Positions 1 through 12,973 are shown, counted from the first letter of the stretch. The stretch: DNA of 64,000 nt from Paramarasmius palmivorus (GCA_037176845.1 JAYKXP010000033.1:186001-250000); one strand, 5' to 3'. Made by a program: numbers and translations. The notes: generated by a model not told the origin, from the letters alone.

Positions 1-292
1 TGCATCTCCATGTTCACCAGGTTTGGTGACGAAGGACACGGTTCAACGACGTCGATAGATGAAAATTAGCACTCGTCTCAATAAGCCCGCGCTAAACCCA
101 CATGATCATGCGATTGCATCTATCAATCTTGATACATCAAAGCGCATGTACAGGATCGAGAAGTCGTGGAATGGACTCGAAATGGCCCTTAAACAAAACA
201 CGATGAACGGGGGAAGCATTCAGACATGAAAACGATCATACAGAAAGAATCCGCATCTAATGCAACTTATCCCGCCAATAATGTTCCACGTC

Positions 293-1765
293 TTAAGCCG
301 AATGCGAACGCCGCGGCTCAGAAAGATTGTACAAGGCCACCTTTCCCGTCCTTCTTGCGTTTTTCAGGGCTTCTTCTATGCCTGGAAACATCTTCTCCGA
401 ATATACGACTCTGATCTCCTTAAGTCCCGAAAACCTCTGTACCACGTCTGCGAGTAGTTGGTCTAAGAGAGATAAGGATACCGTTGGGTCTACGGCATTC
501 ATACGTCTTCGGTCTAGCAGCGGTTTGGGAAAGTTTCTCGAGACTCGGAATGTGTCAAGTCTGAGGTGCATTGTCGTCAAGGCAATGTTTCTACTGCGGG
601 GGAGAGCGAGCAGTTGTGATAAAAGACATTGGGGACGTCCTTCAGGGTGAGGGTGAGGGTGGCATCTGTACAGCGACGACAGATGGACAAGTCTTGGTAG
701 AACGATCGATTCCGGGGAAAATAGACTGTGCGCTGGGAGTTTCGACTTCGTGAGCATTCAAGAACGAAGAGACGTAACAGTAGTACATACGCATCTCGCC
801 ATCTATGAACTCCAGTTGAGATACCGAAGGAAAAAGGTCGGTATTCAGCGCTTTAAAAACATTCCCGGCGACGTATGGTGGAAAATCGTTGAATCGTATA
901 CGCTCGACTGATGTTGTACGCAGACGAGAGTGTGGCGAGCTTGCGAGTAACTGGATAGTGAGCAGATCGACGATCGCATCGAGTTCAAGCTGTTTGATGT
1001 TGATAGTGCCCTGCATTGAGGATTGATTACGAACCAGGCCAAGACTCGAGGCATAGCACTCACCATTTCTGATAGCTGCCTCTGATCTTCAACATCTAGA
1101 ATGCCCGCCAGCGGATCCTGCTCTGGCGCACCATCGTCATCTTCCTCGCTCTCTTCACTTGTTTCTTCCTCTTCTTCGCTTTCCTCTTCCTCCTCTTCTT
1201 CATCATCATCTTCGTCGTCATCGTCAGATGGTGGATCTGGGTCCTGATCATGCACGATAGTCTCGTCGAGTTTCAAGACCTCGACGTGCTTGAGCGCAGA
1301 ACCTTTGAAGAATGCCGCCAAATCCTGAATACGGTCCACATGCAAACCTTTGAGCGTGAGGCTCTCCAGCTTGACCTGCGGGCTCGCACCAACAGCACGA
1401 AATAAGCGACCTCCGTTACACATGATATTTTTGTACCCGTCTCTGTTGATCAACACGTCTTCGAGATTGGGAAACGGCGGGATCTCCAATGGCCCGCACT
1501 TGTTTTTAAATCGGATTTCTATCTGGCGAACTAGAGGTGCGAGATATGGTTTGGAGTAGATGTGTCCGAGATTGATAGTTCTCTTTCGGACAAGAATCGA
1601 CTTGAAGAGAATATCCCTGCTGGGTTCGAGCCAAGCTCGACATACGAGGCTAGTGGAACAGAGATGGGCATAGCGTGTGTGTCGGGGTGTATCCAGAAAG
1701 TCCAGGCAATGGATAATGAGCTCGGGGGGAATTTGGAGTGGGCTTCTGTTCGGTTTGGTATCCAT
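293..1765 (-). CDS. F-box protein, probable 1-nt frameshift
   Basis: The N-terminus (about residues 10-50) reads as an F-box: IPPELIIHCLDFLD, then a Cys/Leu-rich stretch ending in LVCRAW. Leucine-rich lines follow, then a long Asp/Glu run encoded at 1115-1235. Proposed exons are 1765-1064, 1010-791 and 665-293. F-box proteins are substrate adaptors of SCF ubiquitin ligases; the target here is unknown. Exon 3 needs one extra base to stay open. It starts in the frame reading TLTLKDVPN and finishes in another frame with good coding character (LTTMHLRLDTF) to the stop at 293. The coding sum is 1295 nt, one short of 432 codons. The loss is best placed at the A-run 621-624. A real frameshift, a sequencing error or a missed splice site are all possible. 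Confidence 0.6.
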
Positions 1766-3529
1766 TTCATCAGATGGTGGTTTGAGGACGAGAAGGGCTT
1801 CCGTGAGAATTGATACAATTCATTACGCAGGGCCCGGCAAAATTATTACGACGATAGATTGAGGACCATAGACTCAGCCTGAGAGGACTAAGTATGCTCC
1901 ACAGGAATACTTGCGCTTTCTACTTGGTAAGTTGTTAACCGGCATATGCGTTGTTCAATATAACGTAGATTAGACCTGTAACCGATCCCTAATTAGTGAC
2001 GAGCAAGCATGTACTTAGGGACCTGTCGATCTGGGTTTGAATTGGCTGAGGACATGTTAGGGATTTGCCGGAGCCCAAACAATCCTTTTTTGGTCGGCAA
2101 TGTCATCGGTTTCACGTCATCTGTCATATCTTTTCACGTCAGCGTAATTGGCCGCAAGCATATTCTACCTCGATTTATGATTTCCTGGCTCTTCAACCCT
2201 TTGGCTTTTGAGAAAATAGCAATCTACTGGTTCGGAAAGTATTTCGGCTGATTTCTATGGTTCGCTATAACTTTTACGGTCTCCAGTTAAGTCGATTACT
2301 AGCCATCTTCGCTATACTACCCCGCCAATGCGTTTATTTAGAGCATTTTCGCATAAAATTGCATACTACATGGGTACACTGAGCCTTATACTAGTATTCA
2401 ATGCTGCATGTGTGTCGAGATACGCAAAAATCCCTGTAACAAGTCTCTTCCAGTGGATAGGCGCCGCTGAGCGCTTGTGATCTTGTCATCACATTTGACA
2501 CATTGCTTTCCCAATAAGGATTGTTTCGGTTCGGCAAATCCCTAAAATGTCCTCAGCCAAATCTTTGCCAATTCGACAGGCCCCTACGTACTCCGTTTGC
2601 GCGTCACGTAGGGGTCGGTCACAGGCCTAAACGTAGATATCTTTTCCGCAATACAGTAGCACCCATTGGCACTCCCGGAAAAGCGGACCGTAGACAGATA
2701 GACTAATTAGGTATCTCCGAGACACGTGGCAAGTACACAACCTGAACCGAACGCTCATTTCGATTCTCACTTGTGTAGATTTGATTCTTCTTCGGATCGA
2801 CTGTACCGAGGTCGGACCGCTGGTAGACTAGGCTAATGGCTGGGAAACCCTCGAAACTCCCGCTGAGATCATCTGTCAATCAAAACAGATATTGAACAGA
2901 TATCTTGGGTGAAAACGCCCTGCCAACAATTTTTTCAGGGTGACATCGCACATAGCAGCTGCCAGCTTTCATCATTACATTGATCTTTGGAATGGGCAAA
3001 GATATATACCGCAGACGCTTGAAAGCTACGTACCTCGCAAGCCTCATAACATGGACAAGCTGACTACGACAACGTTAGAAATGCGAGGACACAGGCGAAG
3101 TCTCCAAAGTCGCCCCGAAGACGGTACTTTGCCTTTCTAGAAGGCTATTCGCTCACCTACGCTCCACAACGGAGATCTTTGAGCACTGTGGGTCCTGATC
3201 TGTGCTGGCAGCATTAACAAGGATCCTGAGCCGACTGCGCCGTGTGCATGAACCCCGGAAGATCTTACACCTATCATTCAAAGGTCCCCATGTGCCACTT
3301 TCTCTGACGTAGCAAGCCGAATTGAACACAGATATCTCTCTTACAGTGAAATTCAACCCAGAAGTATTCAATTATGCGAAATGTCCTGATGGAACTTTCA
3401 AAACGTATAAAGGGAGTTGTTTCCTAGCCTCGATTCCTCAGACCGGGTCTCCTTCGTTCTTTGTCTGTCTTACGCAGTTTTTTTCTTCTTCCAACGAGAA
3501 CAGGTTTCTCATTTCTTTTATTCGCCGCT
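1766..3529. other. gene-poor intergenic stretch
   Basis: No open frame here shows domain-like character or can be spliced into a gene. It holds the presumed divergent promoters of the F-box gene (-) and the secreted ART-like gene (+). I see no repeat shared with the rest of the window. Confidence 0.5.
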
Positions 3530-5209
3530 ATGCGTTCCTTCGTCACGTTCGTCATTCTTCTGTTTTGCATTGCAGGTATCGTCAATTCTACGCCGGTTCC
3601 TGCCAGGGTGAGACTGACAGCTCAGTGATTAATTGCGAAACTAACTTGCTTTTATTAGAAGGGCGCGCCAAAAAGACCCCCATCACAACCGCGGCCGCCA
3701 CCAAAGCCTAGCTCAAAGCGTCCAACTTCTCCACAAAGGAGCACGGCCATAAAGCCTACAACAACAAAAGCAATCGTAAAACCGACCACAACGTCGAAGC
3801 CACCAGCATCCACTTTCAAGACCAGCTCAAAGGTGGAGACTATAACCAAGGGATCATCCTCGGTAAAAGCTACGTTGTCCTCTACCAGTAGTTCTGGATT
3901 GTCATCGTCACCGACTGCGGTGCCAACATCAGTACTATCATCTTTATCGAATGTTGGCCAATCTTCCATTACAATCACACCGAGCTCTGCTATTATCCCC
4001 TCGTCTCTTTCGGCAGTTTCGAGTTCCTTTTCTGATGGACCATCATCGGTCGCCAGTGCTGAAAGCACCAACCCTACGGTTACAGTTACAACTGATACAG
4101 GCGGCCCCACAATAAACCTGCCACCTATTGACCTTCCACCGATCACCATTCCTACGGACGGGCAAGAAATACCTCCAACTGATCCAGAAACTGACGGAGC
4201 GCCCGCTTGCCCAGCACCAGATGCTCAGGTTTCAGACGTGCCGCAGAGAAGGAGCATCTTGGATAAGTTCAAGAGAGTGTTCCGTCGCGATGAGTCCGAA
4301 TTTGTTGGTTATCTGGGCACAAACGGAGTACGTGGATTCAAGTACCTTCATCATTACTACTCTGACCGAATCATTACAGGCAGTTGCACAGGTCTTGATG
4401 AATAGTAACCAGATTGCCTCAGTGTAAGTTTCTCGGTGAACGCCTGAATTCAGTGCTAAACATGGCTCTTTAGGGATACTTTGAATGGTGCTGGTTCCGA
4501 TATTGGTCCAGGATTCTACATTACCGACGATCTGACCTTGTATGTTCTTACCAAAAATTAAACATTCGTCTAACCGAATCACTTTGCAGTGCTCAGGCTC
4601 TGGCAGACACCGCCGCGACGAATGGTGCTGATGCTGCAATCCAAAACAGTTGCACACCCGTCAGCGGAGAAGATACACCTTTTGTTTGCAAGGTCGAGGC
4701 CAACTCTCAATCTACATGGAGAGATACCGTGTCAAAGGCTTTGGTCCCTGCAGAACAGATCGGGGATTTAGCACAGCAGGATGAGAGCATCACAAGGGCA
4801 GGTCTCGACTCATCAAATGCAGTCCGATTCTCGGCTGGTGAATATCTTGTCGTGCTTTGATTTCAATCTCTTCGGCTGATGGTAAAATAAAGCGTCCAGT
4901 GGCAACCAAATGATGATCCCAGACAGTCAGCTTGGGCAGTTCTCGTAAGCCAGCCTTGTTTTAGCAACGGAGATTTTTGTTACTGACGTTGCTTGACGAT
5001 GTAGAATAAAGGAATGTGTTCCCGCCAGTGACGCTGGGACTCTGGGTACACTGAGCTTCCCAGACTTCGATTACCAGAACATTGGTGTGGCTGAATGGAA
5101 TGTCGTAGATGTCAGCACGTCAGGCGTTGACACTAAGGACGGAGAAACCAAAGGGGAAGGCGTGGATGACGGAGCAGAGCCAGTGACGAAGCGTCGTGCC
5201 CTGTATTAG
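3530..5209 (+). CDS. secreted Ser/Thr/Pro-rich protein with ADP-ribosyltransferase-like domain
   Basis: Seven exons (3530-3607, 3659-4327, 4380-4423, 4474-4539, 4590-4837, 4893-4944, 5005-5209) give an open 453-aa frame. Residues 1-20 form a signal peptide ending near VNS-TPVPA. Residues 27-215 are a low-complexity Pro/Lys then Ser/Thr linker, likely O-glycosylated. From about 240 the sequence looks folded: GYLGTNG (243-249), GSDIGPGFYITDD (271-283) and a later NQMMIPDSQL. The GT...GFY spacing resembles the ADP-ribosyltransferase/PARP-like fold, where a GxHGT-type His and a Tyr hold NAD. Here the His position is Leu, so catalysis is doubtful. The fold call is inference from motifs; secretion and the gene structure are better supported. 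It could instead be an unrelated wall or surface protein. Confidence 0.6.
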
Positions 5210-5487
5210 AGAGACATGGCAACACGGTGTTCAGAGACCACCGTTTAATACTCCATATCCAATGATATGTTAGAATAATCGGTCGGAACCAGTTCGGTTT
5301 CCCGACAAGCTGGACATCCGTCATTGGATAGAGACATGTGTTTCAACACTGCTCGCGCCAGTCGTAGGACACTCTGCCTGAGGACTGCAAAAGTGTGGTG
5401 ACGGTACTATCAAGGCCTTGCGCACACAGAAGTGACTGCGGACTGAAAAGATCATCAAAGGTTGTCAACTCTACGGAAACATGATAT

Positions 5488-6294
5488 CTATATTTTACCA
5501 ATCAAGAGATTTCCAATCATCTCCCTTGCTGACCACTTCACTGTCGTCCAGAACGACACGTAATCTAACGTTGATGTGAATGTATCTGCAAAGCCAAAGG
5601 GTAACATTGGTGGAATCCATCCTTCGGGACAAAATGATTCAGTACACAGACTGAGAACCTTACTCAAACGGCCTACCTCTGACATACTCCAACGCAAAGC
5701 ACCCTTCATGCATCTTATACTGGGTCGTTTTACCCCTTGGCATGATATTGACATCCCCGGGTCTAAACACTCTCTTCTCGAGTTCTCCTGCGTAGAACGC
5801 CCACTGTTCGCCGACCAAGATATTGAAATAATCGTCCCCCGCATGAATTCCAGAATGCCCTTCTGTACCGGAAGGTGTACCAAACACAATAAGGTACTCG
5901 GTGATGGAAGCGTGAATGATGTACATGGCGCCCATAGCCCCGCCGGCGTTGTTGAATACCCATTCGGAAGTATTGGTGTTGAGCCGAATTTGTTGAGGAG
6001 TATAAGTAGAGGTGAGGTTGGTAATAATATGGTCGATCATGCCTGCGGTTGAGTTGGGTGAGGCGGCGATGGAGTCCCGAGCGAGCTGGTGAAGGAAGGT
6101 GGGATCGAGGACATACCACCGTTCCTGTGGGAAATGAATACCAGGTGTATCAAAAATAAGATGGAACAAACCTTAATGGTGTCCAACCACCGCAGTCCTT
6201 GAGCAAGCAATGAAATGAGAGCTATGACTATAGTCCATTTTAATGTAGTTGAGAATCTCGACGACGATGGAGTAGCGTTCTTAATCTCTGCCAT
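5488..6294 (-). CDS. ERG2: sterol C8-isomerase ERG2 (EBP/sigma-1 receptor family)
   Basis: Exons 6294-6172, 6124-5677 and 5621-5488 encode 234 aa, the normal ERG2 length. The enzyme moves the delta-8 double bond of fecosterol to delta-7 (episterol) in the ER membrane, a late ergosterol step. A single N-terminal membrane anchor (about residues 18-35) precedes the RWYVLDP start of the domain. The family block [13 protein letters not shown], then HASITEYLI and GTEGHSGIH, is fully present, followed by [13 protein letters not shown] near the C-terminus. All introns are about 50 nt and in phase. No disabling change is seen. The neighbours are not sterol genes, so this looks like a single housekeeping locus. 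Confidence 0.95.
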
Positions 6295-7549
6295 CCTAGA
6301 GTAGAGGAAACGAAAACAACGATCCAGGGCTTGTATAAGTAAGAGTTAGCAAAAAGGCAGTCATCGAACGATTTTATTAGAGTGGTTCGATTTTTCTCTT
6401 TCCATGGCGCCCGAGGTTGTCATCGCGATTTGATGAAAGTGCTACCTTGGCGCTGAGCACCTCCGAAAGCGAAGGATTCTGCTGAGGACTAAATCCGACT
6501 CCAGAGTAGATTTGTGAAATGATGCGTATCTACCCTCGCACGGTGATTCGTTGGTTGCAGTAGTCTTAGTTCCGCAACATGGTAGCTGGTCATAGTGTAC
6601 TGCTAATTATGACTTACGGCTCAACAAATATCTAAAACATAGTACTTGTCAGTAGAAGACTGCTGAAACTTGACTGAAACAGACACATACGTTTCTTGTT
6701 TCCTTTAGGTCAACTCTAGGACCTACTGAGCGATTCAATTATCAATATAATCGGCTCTGGGAAGCGGCCAAACATGAGAAAGATCTCTGACAATTTCGAA
6801 GCTCACACCAACGCATAGAAGGTGGATATTGAGAGCGTCTGGTCATGGTAGAAGGAAAAGCCGGAGTCGGGCGGCAGTTCCCGGTCCATGCAGGGTCTAG
6901 AACCTCATTCGAAAATCACGCTTGTCACACCTCACGCTCCGAGTCCGAACAAGCTCCGAAGCTGTTTTTTTTTTTTTTTGAATCCTCACCATCGCGGCCA
7001 GGCTCCCCCTCTGACGAAAATTTTTTAGTGGGTAATCCATTCTTCTTAGATGAACCGGCTCTAATTGATATCTTTCAGCTCTCGATCCTTGCGTGAAGAA
7101 TCGCGTCAAGATTCAACGGCGTTGGCTAAATGGGAGCTTGGACCTGAGAGACTCGGTCGTCGCATTAAAGACTGTATCAAGAGTAATTCCCCGCTGTTTG
7201 GCTCTCATGATCAGCCTTACTGTCACCCATTTTCGTGGCAGGTTGGACAAGCCTTGTCAAGGCGGACATACCAGTGGTTTTCCCTTTCTCTATGTGCCTA
7301 TTGGCCGTGAAGACCACCCGTATGGTACCCAAAATCATTTGCTTGGATTGAGGGATTGAGGTGCTTGGAGGTATCATGAGCACTAATAGTTGGCCAAGGG
7401 TCGGGTGAGTTTAGTCTACTACACGCTCCTTTCCCTGCTCTCTTCGCGCTATCACTAACGTCTGATAACTATTACTTGTTTCTCAGACTTGCTAGTGCTA
7501 CCTGCGTTGATTTGAGCGTGGAAACCCTTCCTTGGCTCTGCGGCACCTC
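6295..7549. other. gene-poor stretch with poly-T tract
   Basis: This lies upstream of ERG2. It contains a T-run at about 6964-6979 and short open frames without domain character. No feature can be supported beyond the presumed ERG2 promoter just left of 6400. Confidence 0.4.
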
Positions 7550-8150
7550 TTGAAAACGTCTCCTCGCTCCATATCGAACTGTCCTCCACCCTCGGGCGCT
7601 ATGGATCACCCATGGGCTCTACAGTCTTACCCAGTCGCCGTTCCAAGCATAAACACTCGAATGGACAACAGAAACGCGGTCTCAGCTACACCATAACATA
7701 TCCTCGAGTATTTGCCGCGAACAGAGGTTCCCATTAACATTTGCATGTTCGTGTCGAGCATTTTCATCCAACCCTATCACTGCCCAGAACTCCGCTTGAG
7801 CAGCCGTAGATCCCCGGGACGATGCGGCCCCATGCATTCGAACTGTTTCGATGCCATTCTCCGCTGCCTCGGATCCGGCTTCAAACAGTGGCGTTGTTAC
7901 ATATTCCCCTTATATATGTTGAGCGGCGATAGCTTGCCGCTCACCTTCAATGTACCTCTATCCGAGGTTGTTGGTTCATTCAATACTACACGCCGTAGTG
8001 TGCCCGGTTACGCCCTTGGTGAACTTTATGGAGCTTTTCGGAATTCCATCATCTGCACCAGGGATGTCTACCGTAGCTCTCTGGCAACCATGCTAGAACG
8101 AGCTATGGCAGGGCCTGTCATCCCTCATCTCTTCATCCCTCTGTGAGACG
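7550..8150 (+). pseudogene. possible F-box-type gene relic
   Basis: Short stretches in shifting frames resemble the middle of Agaricomycete F-box proteins: DHPWALQ near 7600 and LSGDSLPLTF near 7930, in the order seen in that family. Stops interrupt each frame and no start or splice plan restores one reading. The longest open stretch (7712-8146, 144 aa) has no recognised domain. I treat it as a decayed gene; it could also be chance coding-like sequence. Confidence 0.22.
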
Positions 8151-8486
8151 CCTTGATGGCCTGAAGGACAATCGCGCAGACTTGGGAAGCTAGGCCACCT
8201 GCTTCACTCTCGTCATTGAGACTCGAGCGGTGTCTTGGCATTTGGTAGTCGGTATAGTTTCTATTCAATACGGGTTCCTTGGGCGTACCAATCCCATGCT
8301 AAGCCCAGTTTTTCTGGTTCAGCATCTCACCGTTGACTATCGTTCACTAGCTTTCACCGATTACGCTGTTTTGCTTCCTACGTCATACACCCAATTCCTG
8401 TGAACTCGATTCAGTCATGTGCACCTGTGAGAAGCTGGTCAGAAGTCGATAAGACATCTCGATACGGTCTTTCACCAACATTCATC

Positions 8487-9569
8487 ATGGCCCGCTTGGT
8501 CTGGCTCGTTACAGGTTATGCTTTGTTCTCGAATCACTCTGACTCTTCTCTCGATAGGTACCTCTTCTGGATTGGGAAGACGCCTTGTCGTTTCCGCTTT
8601 GAAACGTGGCGACCATGTTATCGCTACTGCTCGCTCGCTTTCAACCATTTCCGAGCCCGATTTCTTCACTGGGGCTACGCCTGAGAATCTCACACCTGTC
8701 GAGCTCGATGTCACGTGGCCAGAGGAAACTATTAGGACCACTATCATCGCAGCCACTCAGGTTTATGGTCGTATCGATGTTCTCGTCAATAATGCGGGTT
8801 CTGCATTGAAGAAGCTAGTGGAAGACGCCACCGCGGAAGATTTTAGGACTCAGTTCGACTCCAATTTCTTTGGCGTGATTAACGTGACAAACGCGGTACT
8901 TCCTCAGATGAGGGAAAGGAGAGAAGGGACTGTGGTTATGATTGCAAGTAGGAGTAGCTGGGTGCCAGAAGTTCCCGTGAGTGATCCTTGAGTTAGGCTC
9001 GAGAGCTTTGCTAATTCCGTTCTTCCTAGGGAACTGGTACGTGATATATCGCCCAAGAAGCGACAGATTGCATATGTGTTTTGACGAACAGCTTTGTACG
9101 CATCATCCAAGGCGGCTTTGAGAGGTTCGTGCTATAATACGGCGATACCATCTTCGTTGTTCTTACATCCATCTCGATAGTGTACAGTGAAACTCTTTCG
9201 GTTGAAGTATCACCCTTCAATGTGCGCACTCTCATTGTCGAGCCCAGTGCATTCCGCACCGAAGGCATTGTCTCCGCATTTCCTTACCAGCCTACTGGAA
9301 CTATATCGGACTACAATTCAGTACGAGAACGCATCTATAAGTATTTCACAGAGCAGGTAGAAGGGAAGCAACGCGGCGATCCCGAGAAAGCTGTTGAGTT
9401 GATCGTAGACGTAGTCAGAGGAGAAGGATGTGCGGCTGGGCGACCATGGCCATTGTATCTACCGCTTGGGGTAGATGCGATATTAGGGATTAGACAGAAG
9501 TGCGAGATGATGACGAAGGCTGCAGATGATTGGAGCGAGTTGAGTGGCAAGTTGGATCTTGATGTGTAA
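8487..9569 (+). CDS. classical short-chain dehydrogenase/reductase
   Basis: Exons 8487-8514, 8558-8976, 9030-9036, 9092-9124 and 9181-9569 give 291 aa. Exon 3 is only 7 nt but is needed to keep phase into the active-site exon. The NAD(P)-binding motif TGTSSGLG is at residues 9-16, NNAG at 87-90, the active-site Ser region at 140-143, and YASSK puts the catalytic Tyr at 154 and Lys at 158. These are the full SDR tetrad elements, so an active oxidoreductase is expected. The substrate cannot be named. The sequence resembles fungal SDRs annotated as retinol-dehydrogenase-like. No pathway neighbours are adjacent. Confidence 0.9.
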
Positions 9570-10483
9570 GCTAAAAACTCCTGGTAATCATTACTTAAAT
9601 ATCTGGGGCAAGCAGGTGGTGAGACTATGTTCTCCCTCAGAGTCGCCTTTCTGACGCTTTTGAGAAGGTTCCCAACCACAATCGAACACTGCCTCTGTAT
9701 GAGTACAGAGTACCACTCCAAAAGCTCTATAGTAACTCTACCTCCAAATGGAACGCAAAGCCTTGCTTTGACGTCAGTACCGCAAACTGAGGATGAATTA
9801 AATGCTTACCATTCCGATTGGAGTGGGCCAGGAGGGGCCGAGGAAGCCCTAGCTACTGCTACACGGTTAGTTGAATTTGTTAGTTGAACCCTGTCCCCCC
9901 GTAGCACTGATGATCGGTTGCTTTGGAATCTTATCGATTGATGAATAGCACATTTGTGCAGGAGAGTCGACATACAGAATTGATAGGACCAGTCGAACCG
10001 CCATTTCACCGATACAAAAGGCAGATTTTGTTATTATTCGCTTCCCTCTGCAAGACTAGACTCATAGTAACTGGCAGATAGAATGGACGCTCCTTCTGCC
10101 GAGCTTCGACGAAGAGGAAGCGAACAAGCATGTTTGAGCAGATAGCCTATTCGATGTCCTTGTTGCTTGCTTTTGAAGGCCCAGGTCTGGTTGATATCGA
10201 TCCAGGCACGGCGCTAGCCGGATTGGTACCCTTTCCATTCGGCGACGTTCTTCGCATAACCGTTGTTAACTGCAAGTTGTTCTCCAGATTGACAGTGGGC
10301 ACGGAAGTTTCCGCCCAATACCCCGACAGCAAGCATTCGAACTAATTATTCATCGGATAGCGAACCGTTATCTCAACTCCAATATCATGATTGTCGCGTA
10401 GGAAAGGCTCACAGCAGTAACAACGTATCATGATGCGATATAAGTAGGCTTCTGTTTGAATCACCTTCATCCTTACTTTGAAC
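9570..10483 (+). other. coding-like stretch without a closed gene model
   Basis: From 9690 an open stretch (starting MSTEYHSKSS, with HSDWSGPGGAEEAL) is followed by further open pieces at about 9905-9945, 9962-10065 and 10080-10345. They are separated by plausible intron borders, but no single spliced frame closes. It may be a small multi-exon gene, or a decayed one, upstream of the DUF6533 gene. I do not recognise a domain. Confidence 0.3.
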
Positions 10484-11621
10484 ATGGACGATTCACTTCA
10501 GAGAGCTCAGGCAGCTCTTCCTTACCCATTCGGCTCATTCATTGTGGCGGGTACATTGGGTGTGAGTTATCATCGGAAATAATGTTGTGCGATTGTTCAA
10601 TCATGAACATTTCAGATGTTTCTATGGGATATCCTCACAAGCCTGGGCGACGAGTATCGGCTGATTTTGAAGTGGCAGTTTGGCTATCTTACCGTTGTTT
10701 ATTACCTGGCTAGGTGAGCCAGAGTTCATTGCTGAGATTGAAGCTTGACTTATATCTCCTCAATGCAAGGTTTACCGCTTTAGCGGCCCTGACAGCCCTG
10801 TCCATCTTTCTTAGTAAGTCATCCTATGATGAGTAGTATACATAATCCATAATCTCTAATGATTATGTTCCTTAGCTATTCCGCTGGATGAACACTGCTC
10901 TACTGCCGCGACTTTTATTCTCTGTTGTCTACCACCTTTCGTCCTGTGCGAATCCTTGCTCCTATTCTTTCGCTTTCGAGCGCTATACGTCAGGGAAGCA
11001 CGACTCGTCAATATGTTTTTCGGATCCTTCATGATTGTGGTGATGCTCGAGATATTTGCACCCTTCGCCGGAACGGGACTACACGTGGGTCCAGAAAACC
11101 CATACTGCACAGCTACCATGAATGTGCCACTCTCCAAGTTGTTGGTCATCATTCCGTTGATGAATCACATAGCTATCTTCCTGGCAATTTCGTTCAAACT
11201 TATGCCACCCAGTTGGGACGATCGTGAAGAACTTGGCGCAAGGGTAGAGCATGTCAAGACACCGATTACGCTTAGCCTAAAGCTAAGAAAACGGGTCAAG
11301 GCATTTTGGTCCGGAAAAGATCTTCCGATGCTTTCAAAGACTCTCCTGCAAGATGGCCAGATGTATATCCTGTGAGCCATGGTTGAAAAACTACGCGCAA
11401 TGACTGTACTCACGCATAGTTACAGGGTGTTTATCATGACATCTCTGGTTTCCGTCATTCCTATGTCGAGAAATGACATTCCAGTTGTATACAGATTCAT
11501 CTTTATCGCTCCCCATGTGGCAATTGAAAATAGCATGAATTCGTACCTGTTTAGAAGTGTTAGGGCGGCGACACTATCAACGGATCGTCTTCGAACAGGG
11601 ACAAATCTGAACCTGCGCTAA
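10484..11621 (+). CDS. DUF6533-type multi-pass membrane protein
   Basis: Exons 10484-10561, 10616-10713, 10770-10813, 10876-11371 and 11426-11621 encode 303 aa. Residues 27-58 (MFLWDILTSLGDEYRLILK and on) match the DUF6533 signature of Agaricomycete membrane proteins: an aromatic-rich helix followed by a DEYRLI-type acidic/Lys motif. Several hydrophobic helices follow, including VNMFFGSFMIVVMLEIF and LLVIIPLMNHIAIFL. The C-terminal tail is short and basic. Function is unknown. It belongs to a different family from the neighbouring TM array because it lacks RCYxIW, although both are multi-pass plasma-membrane-type proteins. Confidence 0.8.
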
Positions 11622-11891
11622 TTTATGGCTAGTAGAGCCGGAGGACGCTATCTTATGGACTGAAGGACATTTGGTCTCGGACTTCTTCGTATTTTTCATT
11701 TTGTACCACCACGGACTGTCATCTTCAAATTACTTCATACTTGGTGCATAATCAAAAGAGTACGTATTCGACGGACAATCTCTGAACACTGTGGGCGAGC
11801 ACCACCTCCATAGATCAAAACGTGCCAATGGCGTGCGCAGTAGGACTCGGACAGTAATCAAACGCGCAATGTCAGTCCACAGATACACTGT

Positions 11892-12973
11892 TTACAACAT
11901 TCCTTCCGATGTTTGAGGTCTTTCTATTGCCGACTCCCTGGCTACGTCGAATCTAATATCACTGATCGCGTTCGATAGGTGATCTCCATGGTTGGACCAT
12001 GACGTTCCTCTTGCAACACGGTAGATGATCAGAATTGGAGCGATACCCTATAGAGCTCGCCAGTTTTAGTTTATCGCGCCGACGATATGCACAAAGATAA
12101 CAAACCGCGTAAAGTGCCCACAGAACGAGAAAGATCGTGGTTGATGCCGAATGCATTGCAAGAACCACACAGAGAATGACACCGAGCAAGCTAAATGGCA
12201 GCGAGCTTTCCACAAGGATCGATACAATGCCGGTGTAGTCCTTCGACAGAGTGGACATTATCCCTGCCTGAGATAGCATTCGTCGAGCGAGGATGAGGCG
12301 CAGCGAGATGAGTGCTGTGAGTACAACATCAAGCGCAGCTACCACGGGTACACAAATGAGGAGGAAAGAGTTTTCCCTGTAAAAGGTATTTCTTCCCTCT
12401 CTCATGACTGATACTATCGATAATGCTGAAAGGCATAAGGATACAAACACGAACCTGAAAAGAGGCAGCACTTACCTATCGCCGCCAGAAGCATAAGAAT
12501 TGGGACGATAACTATGTGTATCTGAGAGCACCAAATGAGATAGCATCTGTAGAGCTATAAACGGGATAGTCTCTGGAGAGTAGCGACGACACAAACAGTT
12601 ACTCACCGAGAGAAAACTTGCCAAGAATTCCGTGAATAGTACAAACGCAGACCTCATGACACTCCACCAATCTTTCTTTCCGCTTGAACGCTCTATGAGA
12701 ATACTCTCGGATGCGAATGCCCAAGTGCCCACTGCTAGACATTGAGAAAGAACAATTGTTCCTATGTAGGAGATAAGGAGGTAGTTTCTTTGCCTACTTC
12801 GAGATTTGTCTCGTCGTAATAGCGTAACTGTATGCATTGCGAGACAAATTTCGATACCTGTCGGCTTTAGTCTTTGATATACTCTATGACTGGAAGAACA
12901 TTACTGTACCGTATAAAAATGCAGCAACAATGACCGAAGCATAGAGGAATCGTTCCTCTGTGAGGTAATCCAT
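11892..12973 (-). CDS. TM1: seven-TM-like membrane protein, RCYxIW family
   Basis: Exons 12973-12910, 12857-12607, 12554-12476, 12425-12106 and 12047-11892 give 289 aa. The five-exon plan and the intron phases (1,0,1,0) are shared with every other member of the array. Exon 3 is 79 nt as in all paralogs and carries LYRCYLIW. Exon 4 carries SLRLILARR and VESSLPFS; exon 5 starts GIAPILIIYRVARG. About seven hydrophobic segments are seen. This is the most diverged member: its N-terminus reads MDYLTEERFLYAS. Function is unknown. Topology resembles a receptor, but no ligand or G-protein motif can be claimed. Confidence 0.82.

Noticed and set aside
3655..4149. A 164-aa minus-strand frame, Val/Gly/Asp-rich
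   Set aside because: It is the complement of the Ser/Thr linker exon of the secreted protein, whose plus-strand splice model is complete.
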